From the NCBI GenBank assembly GCA_038757945.1, contig JBCDGJ010000202.1:1-8354 (forward strand): DNA of 8,354 bases. Direction: 5' to 3'. The stretch is from CALHVX01 sp038757945 (GTDB taxonomy: Bacteria > Pseudomonadota > Gammaproteobacteria > Pseudomonadales > Azotimanducaceae). The position numbers were made by a program, and so were the translations under genes. The notes under the pieces were generated by a model that had not been told where the DNA came from, made no database searches, and was given only the letters and a program-made list of their open reading frames with translations. Shown here piece after piece: positions 1 through 7,168 of this stretch (positions are counted from its first letter, which is position 1; every line of letters starts with the position of its first letter).

Positions 1-114
1 GCGGGCAGATTGACGCTGTAGCGTTTCGATCGCACGCGTACGTTACTCCGGAATGATTATCAGCCGACAGCGCTGCTGCCGGCAGGCCAGCCTAGTGGCT
101 CGGGCCGCCGATTG
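1..114. other. Non-coding stretch at the left edge
   Basis: No convincing gene is visible here. On the + strand all three frames stop early (TGA at 11-13, TAG at 19-21, TGA at 54-56), so at most a few C-terminal codons of an upstream gene could be present, and I cannot identify them. A perfect 10-bp palindrome, CTGCCGGCAG, lies at 76-85 but has no loop and no T-run, so it is not a credible terminator. Confidence 0.4.
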
Positions 115-211
115 CCAGCGCCTGCCGTCGCCAGCGCCAGCGCCTTCCATTCCAGCGCCTTCCATTCCAGCGCCTTCCATTCCAGCGCCTTCCATTCCAG
201 CGCCTACCGAT
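115..211. repeat. 15-bp tandem repeat array upstream of tolC
   Basis: The unit CCAGCGCCTTCCATT occurs four times without a mismatch at 137-151, 152-166, 167-181 and 182-196. A diverged fifth copy follows at 197-211 (ending CTACCGAT). A degenerate copy lies upstream at 115-129 (CCAGCGCCTGCCGTC), separated from the core by a partial CCAGCG repeat at 131-136. Perfect central copies flanked by decayed ones are typical of a slippage-prone minisatellite. The period is a multiple of three, so the minus strand reads as a Trp-Asn-Gly-Arg-Arg repeat in an open frame, but no supported gene contains it. It ends about 195 bp before the tolC start. Confidence 0.9.
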
Positions 212-405
212 GGCGGGTAGCGGCAGCGGACACCGCATTGTCCAGCGTCCGTTACAGAACACTGTCACATCTCTGCTAACATACCAACTGCGTTGATGAC
301 ACGCGCACGACGTGTTCGCATTCAAGCTCGCCGCAACCGTTTACTATGCTCGCGCATCTTCCGCCAGTAGCACCTTTTTTCAGGACCCCACCGTCAGGGA
401 ATACG
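212..405 (+). promoter_or_regulatory. Upstream region of tolC with weak promoter candidates
   Basis: This non-coding stretch must hold the tolC control signals unless the gene is read through from upstream. The best promoter-like match is an extended -10 (TG at 274-275, TAACAT at 277-282) without a good -35. A second candidate is TACTAT at 342-347. A short inverted repeat, TTACAG/CTGTCA with a 4-nt centre at 252-267, has one mismatch between arms and could be an operator half-site pair. The ribosome binding site AGGGA at 396-400 sits 5 nt before the ATG at 406. The promoter assignment is weak; the ribosome binding site is clear. Confidence 0.3.
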
Positions 406-1851
406 ATGATCCAGTTTCTTCGCCGCAGCGGACGCTTTTCCGTTGCCCTTGCGGCCCTCTTGATCGCCGGTCAGGCTCACTCCGCGAACCTGCTGGAGGT
501 CTACCAGGCTGCTAAAGCCAACGATCCCGTGCTGCGCCAGGCAGTGGCAACCACCGACGCCGCGCAGGCTCGGGTTGGCGGCGCTCGAGCAGGTCTGCTG
601 CCGCAGGTCACAGCAGCCGCCAACACCAGCTGGACCGAGCAGTCGTTCCCGCAGACGTTCATCAACCAGGACCCAGCGAACGGACCGGTGGGTGTGCCGT
701 TCAGCATTCCGGACCAGGAGTTCAACGACAACAACTGGTCAGCACGGCTCAGCCAGCCGATCCTCAATATGCCGAGCTGGTTCACCTATACCAGCAGCAA
801 AGCGAACGCCAGCGCCGCCGAGTGGAACCTGGCGCTGACCGAGCAGGCGCTGATCCAGCGCGTCGTCATCGCCTATCTCGACGTGCTGCGCATCCAGGAC
901 CTGCTGGACGCCTCGCAGGCCGAGGAAAGCGCCCTCGGACGCCAGCTCGAGCAGGTCAAACAACGCTTCGATGTCGGCCTGGTCGCGATCACCGACGTGC
1001 TGGAATCGCAGGCCGCCTTCGATGACGTCGTCGTCCGCCGCGTTCAGGCGCAGGGCGACCACGACATCTTCTTCGAGACGCTGCGCACCCTGACGACCGT
1101 CCCCTTCGATGAGCTCGGCAAGCTTGAAGAGGCGCTGCCGATCATCGATCCCTCACCGAGCGAAGAAGAGGATTGGGTGTCTACGGCCCTCGCCAGCAAC
1201 CTCGGCATCCGCACCGCAGAAGCTCAGCTGTCCGGTGCCCGCCGCACCCTGCGGGCGCGCCGCTCGGAGCGTCTGCCGACCATCGAAGCGTCCGCCACTT
1301 ACAACGACATCAAGAGCGGCGGACCGAGCATCTTCGGTAACGGCATTCTCATCGAGCGCACCACCTACGCGCTGGACTTCAACCTGCCGCTGTTTCTTGG
1401 CGGCGGCATCGGTGCACGCTCGAAAGAAGCCAGCGCCCTTGCCGAGCAGGCGCGACAGATCCTGAGCGAGCAGCAGCTGACCGTGGCCCGCGACACGCGC
1501 AACTTCTACCGTGCCGTCGCCACCGACGTGATCCGCGTTGCCGCCCGCAAGAACGCCATCAAGTCTGCCCAGTCAGCCCTGGAAGCCACCGAGACCGGCT
1601 ACGAGGTCGGCACCCGGAACATCGTCGATGTGCTGCTGGCACAACAGCGGCTGTATGCGTCGCAGTTCGACTATGCCGACTCGCGCTACAACTACGTCAC
1701 CAACCTGCTGGGCCTCAAGCAGTCGGCCGGCACGCTGAACGAAGAAGACCTGGAACGGCTGAACACCTACATCAGCACCGAAGAGACGGTCGAGCGCCTG
1801 GGTCCCATGACCAACCGCGGACTCACCCCGAGCACCGGCAGCGCCAACTGA
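406..1851 (+). CDS. tolC: TolC-family outer membrane efflux/secretion porin
   Basis: This is a 481-residue protein, near the usual TolC length. TolC trimers form an outer-membrane beta barrel continued by a periplasmic alpha-helical tunnel, the exit duct for RND-type efflux pumps and type I secretion. A signal peptide is visible (basic RR at 6-7, hydrophobic core about 11-22, cleavage near A-H-S-A at 24-27). The two homologous halves of the OEP family are evident: QRFDVGLVAITDV at 186-198 in the first and TGYEVGTRNIVDV at 397-409 in the second, each before a long helical stretch. A strand-like segment, YALDFNLPLFLGG, lies at 321-333. The start at 406 is chosen because AGGGA precedes it by 5 nt and the signal peptide begins there; an in-frame ATG at 346 would put 20 unrelated residues in front. 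The gene converges with waaA. The family is certain, but whether this is the housekeeping TolC or a paralogue cannot be told from sequence alone. Confidence 0.95.
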   Translation: MIQFLRRSGRFSVALAALLIAGQAHSANLLEVYQAAKANDPVLRQAVATTDAAQARVGGARAGLLPQVTAAANTSWTEQSFPQTFINQDPANGPVGVPFSIPDQEFNDNNWSARLSQPILNMPSWFTYTSSKANASAAEWNLALTEQALIQRVVIAYLDVLRIQDLLDASQAEESALGRQLEQVKQRFDVGLVAITDVLESQAAFDDVVVRRVQAQGDHDIFFETLRTLTTVPFDELGKLEEALPIIDPSPSEEEDWVSTALASNLGIRTAEAQLSGARRTLRARRSERLPTIEASATYNDIKSGGPSIFGNGILIERTTYALDFNLPLFLGGGIGARSKEASALAEQARQILSEQQLTVARDTRNFYRAVATDVIRVAARKNAIKSAQSALEATETGYEVGTRNIVDVLLAQQRLYASQFDYADSRYNYVTNLLGLKQSAGTLNEEDLERLNTYISTEETVERLGPMTNRGLTPSTGSAN

Positions 1852-1870
1852 CCCAACCGCAACCCTTAGA

Positions 1871-3208
1871 TCAGCGCGCGGCCGAGGCAGGCTGCGCGGC
1901 TGGCGGATCCAGGACCTGATCGAGCAGCGGCAGCAGCTCGGTCTGCAGGCGCAGCAACACGCCAGCCTCGTCATCCACCACCGCCCGGGCATCCTGACCC
2001 TGGCACTCGGTTGCAGCCGGATCATCGATCGCACGCCGCAGAGCAGCAACCAGCTGCTCAGCATCCGCCACCGTCACCAGCGCACCGGACCGCTCGAAGC
2101 GTTCGCAGACTTCCTGAAAGTTGAACCGCGACGGCCCGAACAGCAGCGGCACGCCACAGAGCGCCGGCTCGATCGGATTGTGGCCACCAACGGGCACCAG
2201 GCTGCCGCCAACGAAGGCGATGCGGGCCAGCGCATAAAGGGTCAACAGATCTCCCATGGTGTCGCCGACGATGACGTCCTGGGTCGCCGCTTCAAGCTCT
2301 GGGCCGGCCCGCAGCTCTGACAGCCGGGCATGGGAACACCCCGTAGCGGCGACCTGCTCAACCACGGCGGACACCCGGGCAGGATGCCGGGGCACCAGAA
2401 GCAGCAGCGGCCGTGCCGTACCCGGCACCCATTGGGACAGCAGACGCTGGTGCGCATCGAGCAGCGGCGCGTCTTCGCCATCGTGGGTGCTGGCCGCGAT
2501 CCAGATCCAGCGCCCGTCGAGGCCGAGCTGCCGCCGCCAGTCATTCACGATCGGGCCATGGTTGGGCGGCAGGGTCTGATCGAACTTGACGTTGCCGGTG
2601 ACCCGGATCCGATCCCGGGGCACGCCCAGCGCGGCAAAGCGCTCCCGGTGCGCGGGGTACTGACAGCAGGTGAGGGTCAACGTTTCGAACATGGGCCGGG
2701 TCAGGCTGGCGAAGCGGGCGTAACCCCGCGCCGACCGCTCCGAGAGCCGACCGTTGATCAACACGACCGGCACCCCACGGCGCCGTGCTTCGCCGAGGAG
2801 GTTGGGCCAGAGCTCGGTCTCCATCAGGACCAGGATGCGAGGCTGCACCTGGTCGTAAAAGGCACGGACCGCGGCGGGAAAGTCATAGGGCGCGTAACAG
2901 TGCGCAACGCTGACGGGTAACCGGCTGCGCACCTGTGCGGCACCGGTCGGCGTCATGGTCGTCACCAGCACCGGCGCATCGGCGAGCATACGCATGAGCC
3001 GTTCGATGAGCGGCGCAGCGCCAATGGTTTCGCCCGCCGATACCGCATGGAACCACAGCGGCCGCTGCGGCACGGAGTCCGGCACGACGCCGAACCGTTC
3101 CTCGATCCGCTCGCCGTAAGCGGGTTCCTGCCGGGCTCGACGGCGCAGCCGCAGGCGGACGAACGGCGCCGCGAACAGAAGCAGGAAGCGATAGACCATC
3201 GGCCACAT
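1871..3208 (-). CDS. waaA: 3-deoxy-D-manno-octulosonic acid (Kdo) transferase WaaA
   Basis: WaaA transfers Kdo from CMP-Kdo to lipid IVA at the cytoplasmic face of the inner membrane, the first step of LPS core assembly. The 445-residue product is close to the E. coli enzyme in length. An N-terminal hydrophobic anchor (about 5-18) is followed by basic residues and the PAY motif at 29-31. HAVSAGE ends at E60, matching the family's catalytic glutamate. Further conserved blocks are TTMTPTG (83-89), METELWPN (129-136), VTGNVKFD (203-210), LVPRHP (271-276), VGDTMGDL (314-321) and FVGGSLVPVGGHNPIEPA (332-349), the nucleotide-sugar binding region of a GT-B fold. The ATG at 3208 aligns PAY and E60 in register with E. 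coli WaaA as I recall it; an ATG three codons later (3199) is possible. The open frame runs further upstream, but that part overlaps the divergent gene and does not resemble WaaA. Whether it adds one Kdo or two cannot be told. Confidence 0.96.
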   Translation of the reverse strand: MWPMVYRFLLLFAAPFVRLRLRRRARQEPAYGERIEERFGVVPDSVPQRPLWFHAVSAGETIGAAPLIERLMRMLADAPVLVTTMTPTGAAQVRSRLPVSVAHCYAPYDFPAAVRAFYDQVQPRILVLMETELWPNLLGEARRRGVPVVLINGRLSERSARGYARFASLTRPMFETLTLTCCQYPAHRERFAALGVPRDRIRVTGNVKFDQTLPPNHGPIVNDWRRQLGLDGRWIWIAASTHDGEDAPLLDAHQRLLSQWVPGTARPLLLLVPRHPARVSAVVEQVAATGCSHARLSELRAGPELEAATQDVIVGDTMGDLLTLYALARIAFVGGSLVPVGGHNPIEPALCGVPLLFGPSRFNFQEVCERFERSGALVTVADAEQLVAALRRAIDDPAATECQGQDARAVVDDEAGVLLRLQTELLPLLDQVLDPPAAQPASAAR

Positions 3209-3227
3209 GGCGCGCAGCCTGCGGCGC

Positions 3228-3256
3228 CTGTCGCATCCGGTCAAGCACGCTACACT
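3228..3256 (+). promoter_or_regulatory. Candidate promoter of the FAD oxidoreductase gene, possibly giving a leaderless mRNA
   Basis: TACACT at 3251-3256 is a good -10 match, with a modest -35 (CTGTCG, 3228-3233) at 17-bp spacing. Transcription would begin about 7 nt downstream, at or next to the A of the ATG at 3264, so the message would be leaderless. There is no Shine-Dalgarno sequence before that ATG, consistent with this. On the opposite strand, TTGACC at 3244-3239 is a possible -35 for waaA, but the -10 at normal spacing is poor. Both divergent genes share this gap of about 55 bp. Confidence 0.4.
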
Positions 3257-3263
3257 CAGCCCG

Positions 3264-4478
3264 ATGACGCTGTCCGCAACGCCGAAACTGGATGTCCTGA
3301 TTGTCGGTGGCGGCGCCGCAGGCTTGTGGCTGCTGAACAGCCTCGACCGGCAGGGGTATGCCTGTGCGCTGCTCGAAGCCGACACCCTCGGCAGCGTCCA
3401 GACGCTGGCATCGCAGGGCATCATCCATTCGGGCCTCAAGTACGGGGCCGGTGACCGCCGCCAGGCGCTGCGCGATCGGCTCCGCAACATGCCCGCACGC
3501 TGGCGCGCCTGCCTTGCCGCGGATCCCGAGCGCCCAGCGCAGGATCCTGACCTCGCGCCACTCGAGCCGGTCGAAGAAGGCTACTACCTGTTCAGCAGCG
3601 ACCGGCACCTCGATCGCTTGCGCACGTTTGTCGCCAGCCAGCTGCTGGCGGCCGACAGCACGGCCGTCGAGCAGACCGCGTGGCCGGCCGGACTGCGGCA
3701 GCTGAACTACCAGGGTCAGGTCATTGCACTTGATGAGTTCACGCTCGACGTGGCGGCCCTGCTCGAACGGCTGGCCGAGCCGGTGCGTGAGCGGATTCTC
3801 AAGCATCGTTTCGATGCACGGTGCGCGGCGCTCGTCGACGATGGGATCAGCATCGAAGCTGGCGGCCGCGCGATCAGCGCCCGGCAGCTGCTGCTCTGTG
3901 CCGGTGCCGGCAACGGGCCGCTGCTCGAGCAGCTCGGCATCACCGGCATCGGTCAAACAGAACGGCCGCTGCACCAGGTGGTGGTCCGCGACCGCCGGCT
4001 GCCACAGCTCAACGGTCACTGCCTGACGGGGAGCGGCGGCAGCGAGCCACGACTTACGATCACGAGCCACCGTGCGGAACACGGCGGTTGGGACTGGTAC
4101 CTCGGCGGGCAGCTCGCGACGGGGGGCTGCCGCCGCAGCACCACCGAGCAGATCGCCTTCGCGCGCCGCGAGCTCGCAGCCTGCGTCCCGCAGCTCGACT
4201 GGACCGAAGCAGCCATCGGCACGCTGCGCATTGATCGCGCCGAGCCTGACGACGCCACCCAGCAGCGCTACGGAACCCGGGGCCGGGCCTGCGCAATTCA
4301 ACAGGGTCCGGTGACCGTCTGCTGGCCCATCAAGCTCACGCTGCTGCCGGATCTCGCCGATCAGGTTCTTGCCACCCTGCCCCCGGCGAGCGGATCGAGC
4401 CTCAACCGGACGACCGATTTTGGCGCTACCGCTGGCAGGCCGCCCGCTATTGCTGGGCTACCTTGGCAAACGCAGTGA
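3264..4478 (+). CDS. FAD-dependent oxidoreductase (DAO fold), substrate unknown
   Basis: The 404-residue protein opens with a Rossmann FAD-binding site: LDVLIVGGGAAG at 9-20 (Gly at 15, 17 and 20) and an acidic residue ending the second strand in ALLEAD (E38). Next comes QGIIHSGLKY at 51-60, resembling the GVIHxG motif of glycerol-3-phosphate dehydrogenase and L-2-hydroxyglutarate oxidase relatives, which places it in the DAO (glycine oxidase-like) superfamily. The LLLCAGAGN segment near 210-218 fits the second part of the FAD domain. The substrate cannot be inferred. The start at 3264 puts a few residues before the first strand; an in-frame ATG at 3207 would add an arginine-rich 19-residue leader and overlap the waaA start codon on the other strand. 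The stop overlaps the next gene, implying an operon and coupled translation. The last 25-30 residues have codon use unlike the rest, so the C-terminus may be frameshifted (see findings). Confidence 0.85.
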   Translation: MTLSATPKLDVLIVGGGAAGLWLLNSLDRQGYACALLEADTLGSVQTLASQGIIHSGLKYGAGDRRQALRDRLRNMPARWRACLAADPERPAQDPDLAPLEPVEEGYYLFSSDRHLDRLRTFVASQLLAADSTAVEQTAWPAGLRQLNYQGQVIALDEFTLDVAALLERLAEPVRERILKHRFDARCAALVDDGISIEAGGRAISARQLLLCAGAGNGPLLEQLGITGIGQTERPLHQVVVRDRRLPQLNGHCLTGSGGSEPRLTITSHRAEHGGWDWYLGGQLATGGCRRSTTEQIAFARRELAACVPQLDWTEAAIGTLRIDRAEPDDATQQRYGTRGRACAIQQGPVTVCWPIKLTLLPDLADQVLATLPPASGSSLNRTTDFGATAGRPPAIAGLPWQTQ

Positions 4479-5272
4479 CAAAAGTTGAAACCGAACATTC
4501 GTCCGGCAAAGGCTGGCTCGACGCACAGACACCACCGCTGTCCCGCATCGGCCTTGGCACCGTGGCTTTCGGCCGCACGACCGGCCTCAAATACAAAAAA
4601 CCAATCGTTCGGCCTGGTGATAAGGCGCTGCTCGAGCTGCTGGCGACCGCGCGCAAACTGGGCATCAACCTGCTCGACACCGCGACCGCGTACGGCGACA
4701 GCCAGGTCCGGCTCGGCGCGCTGATTGCCGACGACCCCTACTGGGTGGTCATGACAAAAGTCGGCGAGCGCCATGCCGGGGGGCGTTCAACCTACGATTT
4801 CAGCCGCGACGCGCTCGAAGCGGATCTCGAGCGTGCGCGGAGCGAGTTGCGTCGGGATACCCTGGATATCGTGCTGCTGCATTCGAACGGCAACGACGAA
4901 CCCGCGCTGATGACCGGCCAGGCCCTTGAGACCCTGAAGCGTGCTCAGTCTACGGGGGTCGTCCGCTGCATCGGCGCGTCCCTGAAAACCACCGCTGGCA
5001 TCGAGGCGGCCTGGGCCGCAGAGGTGGATCTGCTGATGCTCACCCTGAACAAGACGGAGCCGGAACTGGCCCCCAGGATTCGGGAGAGCGACGCGCGCGG
5101 CATCCGGGTGGTCATCAAGAAACCGCTCGCGAGCGGAACGCTGACCACCGACAGCCTCGGCTGGGTCGCCAGCCAACCGGGGGTCAGCAGCGTGATCGTC
5201 GGCACCCTGAATCCCGATCACCTCCGGGCCAACGTAGCCGCGGTCAACCGCGCACTCAGCGATGCCGGGTAA
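4475..5272 (+). CDS. Aldo/keto reductase family protein
   Basis: This is a 265-residue NAD(P)H-dependent oxidoreductase of the TIM-barrel aldo/keto reductase superfamily. Numbered from the GTG at 4475, the catalytic tetrad is intact: D68 and Y73 in LLDTATAYG, K95 in VVMTKVGE and H136 in IVLLHSNG. The cofactor-binding end is recognisable as VIVGTLNPDHLRANV near the C-terminus. The N-terminal LGTVAFGRTTGLKY and the late KKPLASG segment mark a subgroup of uncharacterised bacterial members; the substrate is unknown. The start is uncertain. GTG at 4475 gives a GTGA overlap with the upstream stop, typical of coupled genes. TTG at 4463 would add four residues and overlap by 16 bp. Neither has a good ribosome binding site, and third-position GC suggests the frame may be coding even further upstream. 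It is probably co-transcribed with the FAD oxidoreductase and may act on a related substrate, which is inference from position. Confidence 0.88.
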   Translation: MTKVETEHSSGKGWLDAQTPPLSRIGLGTVAFGRTTGLKYKKPIVRPGDKALLELLATARKLGINLLDTATAYGDSQVRLGALIADDPYWVVMTKVGERHAGGRSTYDFSRDALEADLERARSELRRDTLDIVLLHSNGNDEPALMTGQALETLKRAQSTGVVRCIGASLKTTAGIEAAWAAEVDLLMLTLNKTEPELAPRIRESDARGIRVVIKKPLASGTLTTDSLGWVASQPGVSSVIVGTLNPDHLRANVAAVNRALSDAG

Positions 5273-5325
5273 CTCGGGACAATCGAAAACGCAAAGCAGG
5301 CAGGCAGGCCGCGGGCGCGGCGGCG
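5273..5325. terminator. Weak terminator-like hairpin between convergent genes
   Basis: The 53-bp gap between two convergent stops holds a GC-only inverted repeat, GCCGCG (5308-5313) and CGCGGC (5316-5321), with a 2-nt centre. It is preceded by GGCA repeats at about 5299-5309. The loop is too small for the full stem to form and neither side has a T-run, so it is not a textbook intrinsic terminator. It is listed only as the single candidate for ending both transcripts. Confidence 0.2.
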
Positions 5326-6867
5326 TCAGTCGGTGTCGGTGATCTGGTTGACGATGGCCGTGGTGGAACAGTCCTCGACCAGCCCGAGCACCCTGACCTG
5401 CCCGCCATAACGACGAACGATGTCAGCACCGACGACCTGATCCGGCAGGTAGTCACCGCCTTTGACCAGCAGCTGTGGACGCAGCGCTTCGAGCAGCGCT
5501 TCCGGCGTGTCTTCACCAAAACCAACCACCCAGTCGACGGCGGTCAGGGCGGCAAGTACCCGCAGCCGGCGGTCGAGGGGATTGACCGGCCGGCCACTGC
5601 CCTTCAGCCGGGCGACGGAGGCGTCGTCGTTGACGGCAACCACCAGCCGGTCACCCAGCGCCCGGGCTTCTTCGAGGTAGGTGACGTGTCCCGCATGCAG
5701 GATGTCGAAGCAGCCGTTGGTGAACACGATCCGTTCACCGTTGCGCCGCGCCTGGGCCACGGCATCGAGCAGCTGATCCCGCTTGAGGATCCCGCTCTGG
5801 CTACGGGCATCGCCATGGTACGCCGAGGTCAGCTCCGGGCCGCTGATGGTGGCGGTACCCGACTTGGCAACCACCAGCCCGCTGGCCACGTTTGCAACAG
5901 CCGCACATTCGGCCGCCGGCCAGCCGAGGCTGCGCGTGACCGCCAGCGCGGCCGCCGCCGTGTCTCCGGCACCGGTCACGTCAAAGACATCAACCGGCTG
6001 CGCCGGCAGGTGCCGATGCCCGTGCTCAGCATCGACCACCGTCATGCCGGCATCACCCTGGGTGACGACCAGCGCGCCAAAGCGATGCTCTTCGAGCAGG
6101 TTCCGCGCCGCGTTGATCAGCTCCGCATAGCTACCCACCGGACCGACGGCGGTGCGGAACTCATGAATGTTCGGCTTGACCAGATCCGCCCCGGCGTACA
6201 CCGCAAGCGACTTGTGCTTGGGATCGACGATCACCGGAAGCCCGGCGTCGTGCGCGGCATCGATGAAGGGCGCCGGATCCGCCAGCGTGCCCTTGTCGTA
6301 GTCCTGCAGGACGAGCGAGGACGCCCCGGGCAGGTTGGCGGAAACGCGCTTAAGGAGCTCGACGCCGGTATCAACCTCGAGCCGCAGGGGTTCGTTGCTG
6401 GACCCGCCGGGAATGGGCTGCAGACCGCTGTGCGGCAGCTCGGACTCAAAATCCACGCGCAGCAGCTGGCGCTGACGGCTGACGATGCGCAGCTTGATGA
6501 TCGTGGACCAGTCGCCAACGCGGACGAAGTCGCAGCGCACGCCGGCGGCGCTCAGCCGCTGTTCCAGCGCACGACCGGTGGCATCGTCGCCGACGACGCC
6601 GACCAGCGTGCAGCGCGCACCCATGCTGACGATGTTGAGCGCGGTATTGGCGGCACCGCCCGGGCGGTCGTCGGTTTCGGCTACGTTGACGACCGGTACC
6701 GGTGCCTCCTGCGACATACGCTCGGCAGTGCCGAACCAGTAGCGGTCGAGCATGAGATCACCGACCACCAGCACATGGACGTCCTGCAGGGACGGCAGTG
6801 CGCGGGGTGAATGCTCGGTACTGTGAGGCTGCTGCGCATCCGGAAAGAGACCAACAGGTTCAGACAA
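5326..6867 (-). CDS. hldE: Bifunctional heptose-7-phosphate kinase / heptose-1-phosphate adenylyltransferase HldE
   Basis: HldE (RfaE) phosphorylates D-glycero-beta-D-manno-heptose 7-phosphate at C1, then, after removal of the 7-phosphate by GmhB, adenylylates the heptose 1-phosphate; the product is converted to ADP-L-heptose for the LPS inner core. Both domains are complete. Numbered from the GTG at 6882, the ribokinase-type kinase has VVGDLMLDRYW (39-49), PGGAANTALN (74-83) and DVTGAGDT (301-308) with catalytic Asp307. The nucleotidyltransferase has TNGCFDILHAGH (388-399) with the HxGH motif, then LKGSGRPVN and LLVKGGDY (471-478). The open frame begins at GTG 6882, but AAGGAG (6879-6874) lies 6 nt before TTG 6867 while the GTG has no ribosome binding site, so TTG gives the preferred 513-residue form. 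About 30 residues precede the first kinase strand, more than in the E. coli protein. The gene diverges from lpxL. Confidence 0.96.
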   Translation of the reverse strand: MSEPVGLFPDAQQPHSTEHSPRALPSLQDVHVLVVGDLMLDRYWFGTAERMSQEAPVPVVNVAETDDRPGGAANTALNIVSMGARCTLVGVVGDDATGRALEQRLSAAGVRCDFVRVGDWSTIIKLRIVSRQRQLLRVDFESELPHSGLQPIPGGSSNEPLRLEVDTGVELLKRVSANLPGASSLVLQDYDKGTLADPAPFIDAAHDAGLPVIVDPKHKSLAVYAGADLVKPNIHEFRTAVGPVGSYAELINAARNLLEEHRFGALVVTQGDAGMTVVDAEHGHRHLPAQPVDVFDVTGAGDTAAAALAVTRSLGWPAAECAAVANVASGLVVAKSGTATISGPELTSAYHGDARSQSGILKRDQLLDAVAQARRNGERIVFTNGCFDILHAGHVTYLEEARALGDRLVVAVNDDASVARLKGSGRPVNPLDRRLRVLAALTAVDWVVGFGEDTPEALLEALRPQLLVKGGDYLPDQVVGADIVRRYGGQVRVLGLVEDCSTTAIVNQITDTD

Positions 6868-7011
6868 CAGGCGCTCCTTCACTCTGTTCGGGCTGCACTC
6901 GGGCAGATACGGGATAAGGCTTGTTCACGGCACAAGTGCTGTTATTCATGTCTGCCTGAGGGATAGCAGGCGCACGAGGGTCGTCCTGGTCCACGCACAC
7001 TTCAGCCAACG

Positions 7012-7044
7012 TTCTCTGAACTCTCTCTGGCCTTTCTCTGAACT
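7012..7044. repeat. Paired 11-bp direct repeats overlapping a possible hldE promoter
   Basis: TTCTCTGAACT occurs at 7012-7022 and again at 7034-7044, exactly 22 bp apart, about two helical turns, so a protein bound to both copies would lie on one face of the DNA. On the minus strand the second copy overlaps the hexamer TATAGT (7047-7042), a five-of-six match to a -10 element for hldE. The repeats are exact; an operator role is inference. Confidence 0.6.
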
Positions 7045-7047
7045 ATA
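7042..7047 (-). promoter_or_regulatory. Candidate -10 element of hldE
   Basis: TATAGT on the minus strand matches TATAAT at five of six positions. No good -35 is found at 16-18 bp spacing, so an activator might be needed if it is real. Transcription from about 7035 would give a leader of roughly 165 nt before the TTG start. Confidence 0.3.
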
Positions 7048-7062
7048 GACGCGATTGTCCGT

Positions 7063-7092
7063 TGTCCTTGACTGCCACTGTCCTTGACGCCA
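7063..7092. repeat. Second pair of direct repeats
   Basis: TGTCCTTGAC lies at 7063-7072 and 7079-7088, 16 bp apart. Similarity continues as TGCCA after the first copy and GCCA after the second, differing by one inserted T. A shorter related TTGTCC is at 7055-7060. The array is directly upstream of the possible hldE -10, where an activator would bind, and contains TTGAC cores resembling -35 elements for the + strand, though no -10 follows at the right distance. Confidence 0.6.
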
Positions 7093-7168
7093 AAGGGGTT
7101 CGTTAACGCTGCCTGCCGATCCTGCCCGCTGAGCGTTCCCACCAACTGCGGTCCAGCTCGTCGCCGAA

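Noticed and set aside
76..85. Perfect palindrome CTGCCGGCAG as a terminator
   Set aside because: It has no loop and is not followed by a T-run; short GC palindromes are common in this composition.
92..325. Minus-strand frame of 77 codons with Trp-Asn-Gly-Arg-Arg repeats
   Set aside because: It starts at a TTG with no ribosome binding site, and its repeated part is just the translation of the 15-bp tandem array; the rest resembles no known protein.
2883..4301. Minus-strand open frame of 472 codons spanning waaA and the oxidoreductase
   Set aside because: Its last part is a shifted frame of waaA and the rest is antisense to the oxidoreductase gene. No domain is recognisable.
5686..6810. Long + strand open frame of 374 codons opposite hldE
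   Set aside because: It is antisense to a clearly conserved bifunctional enzyme in GC-rich DNA, where long antisense frames arise without selection. Its composition lacks any recognisable domain.
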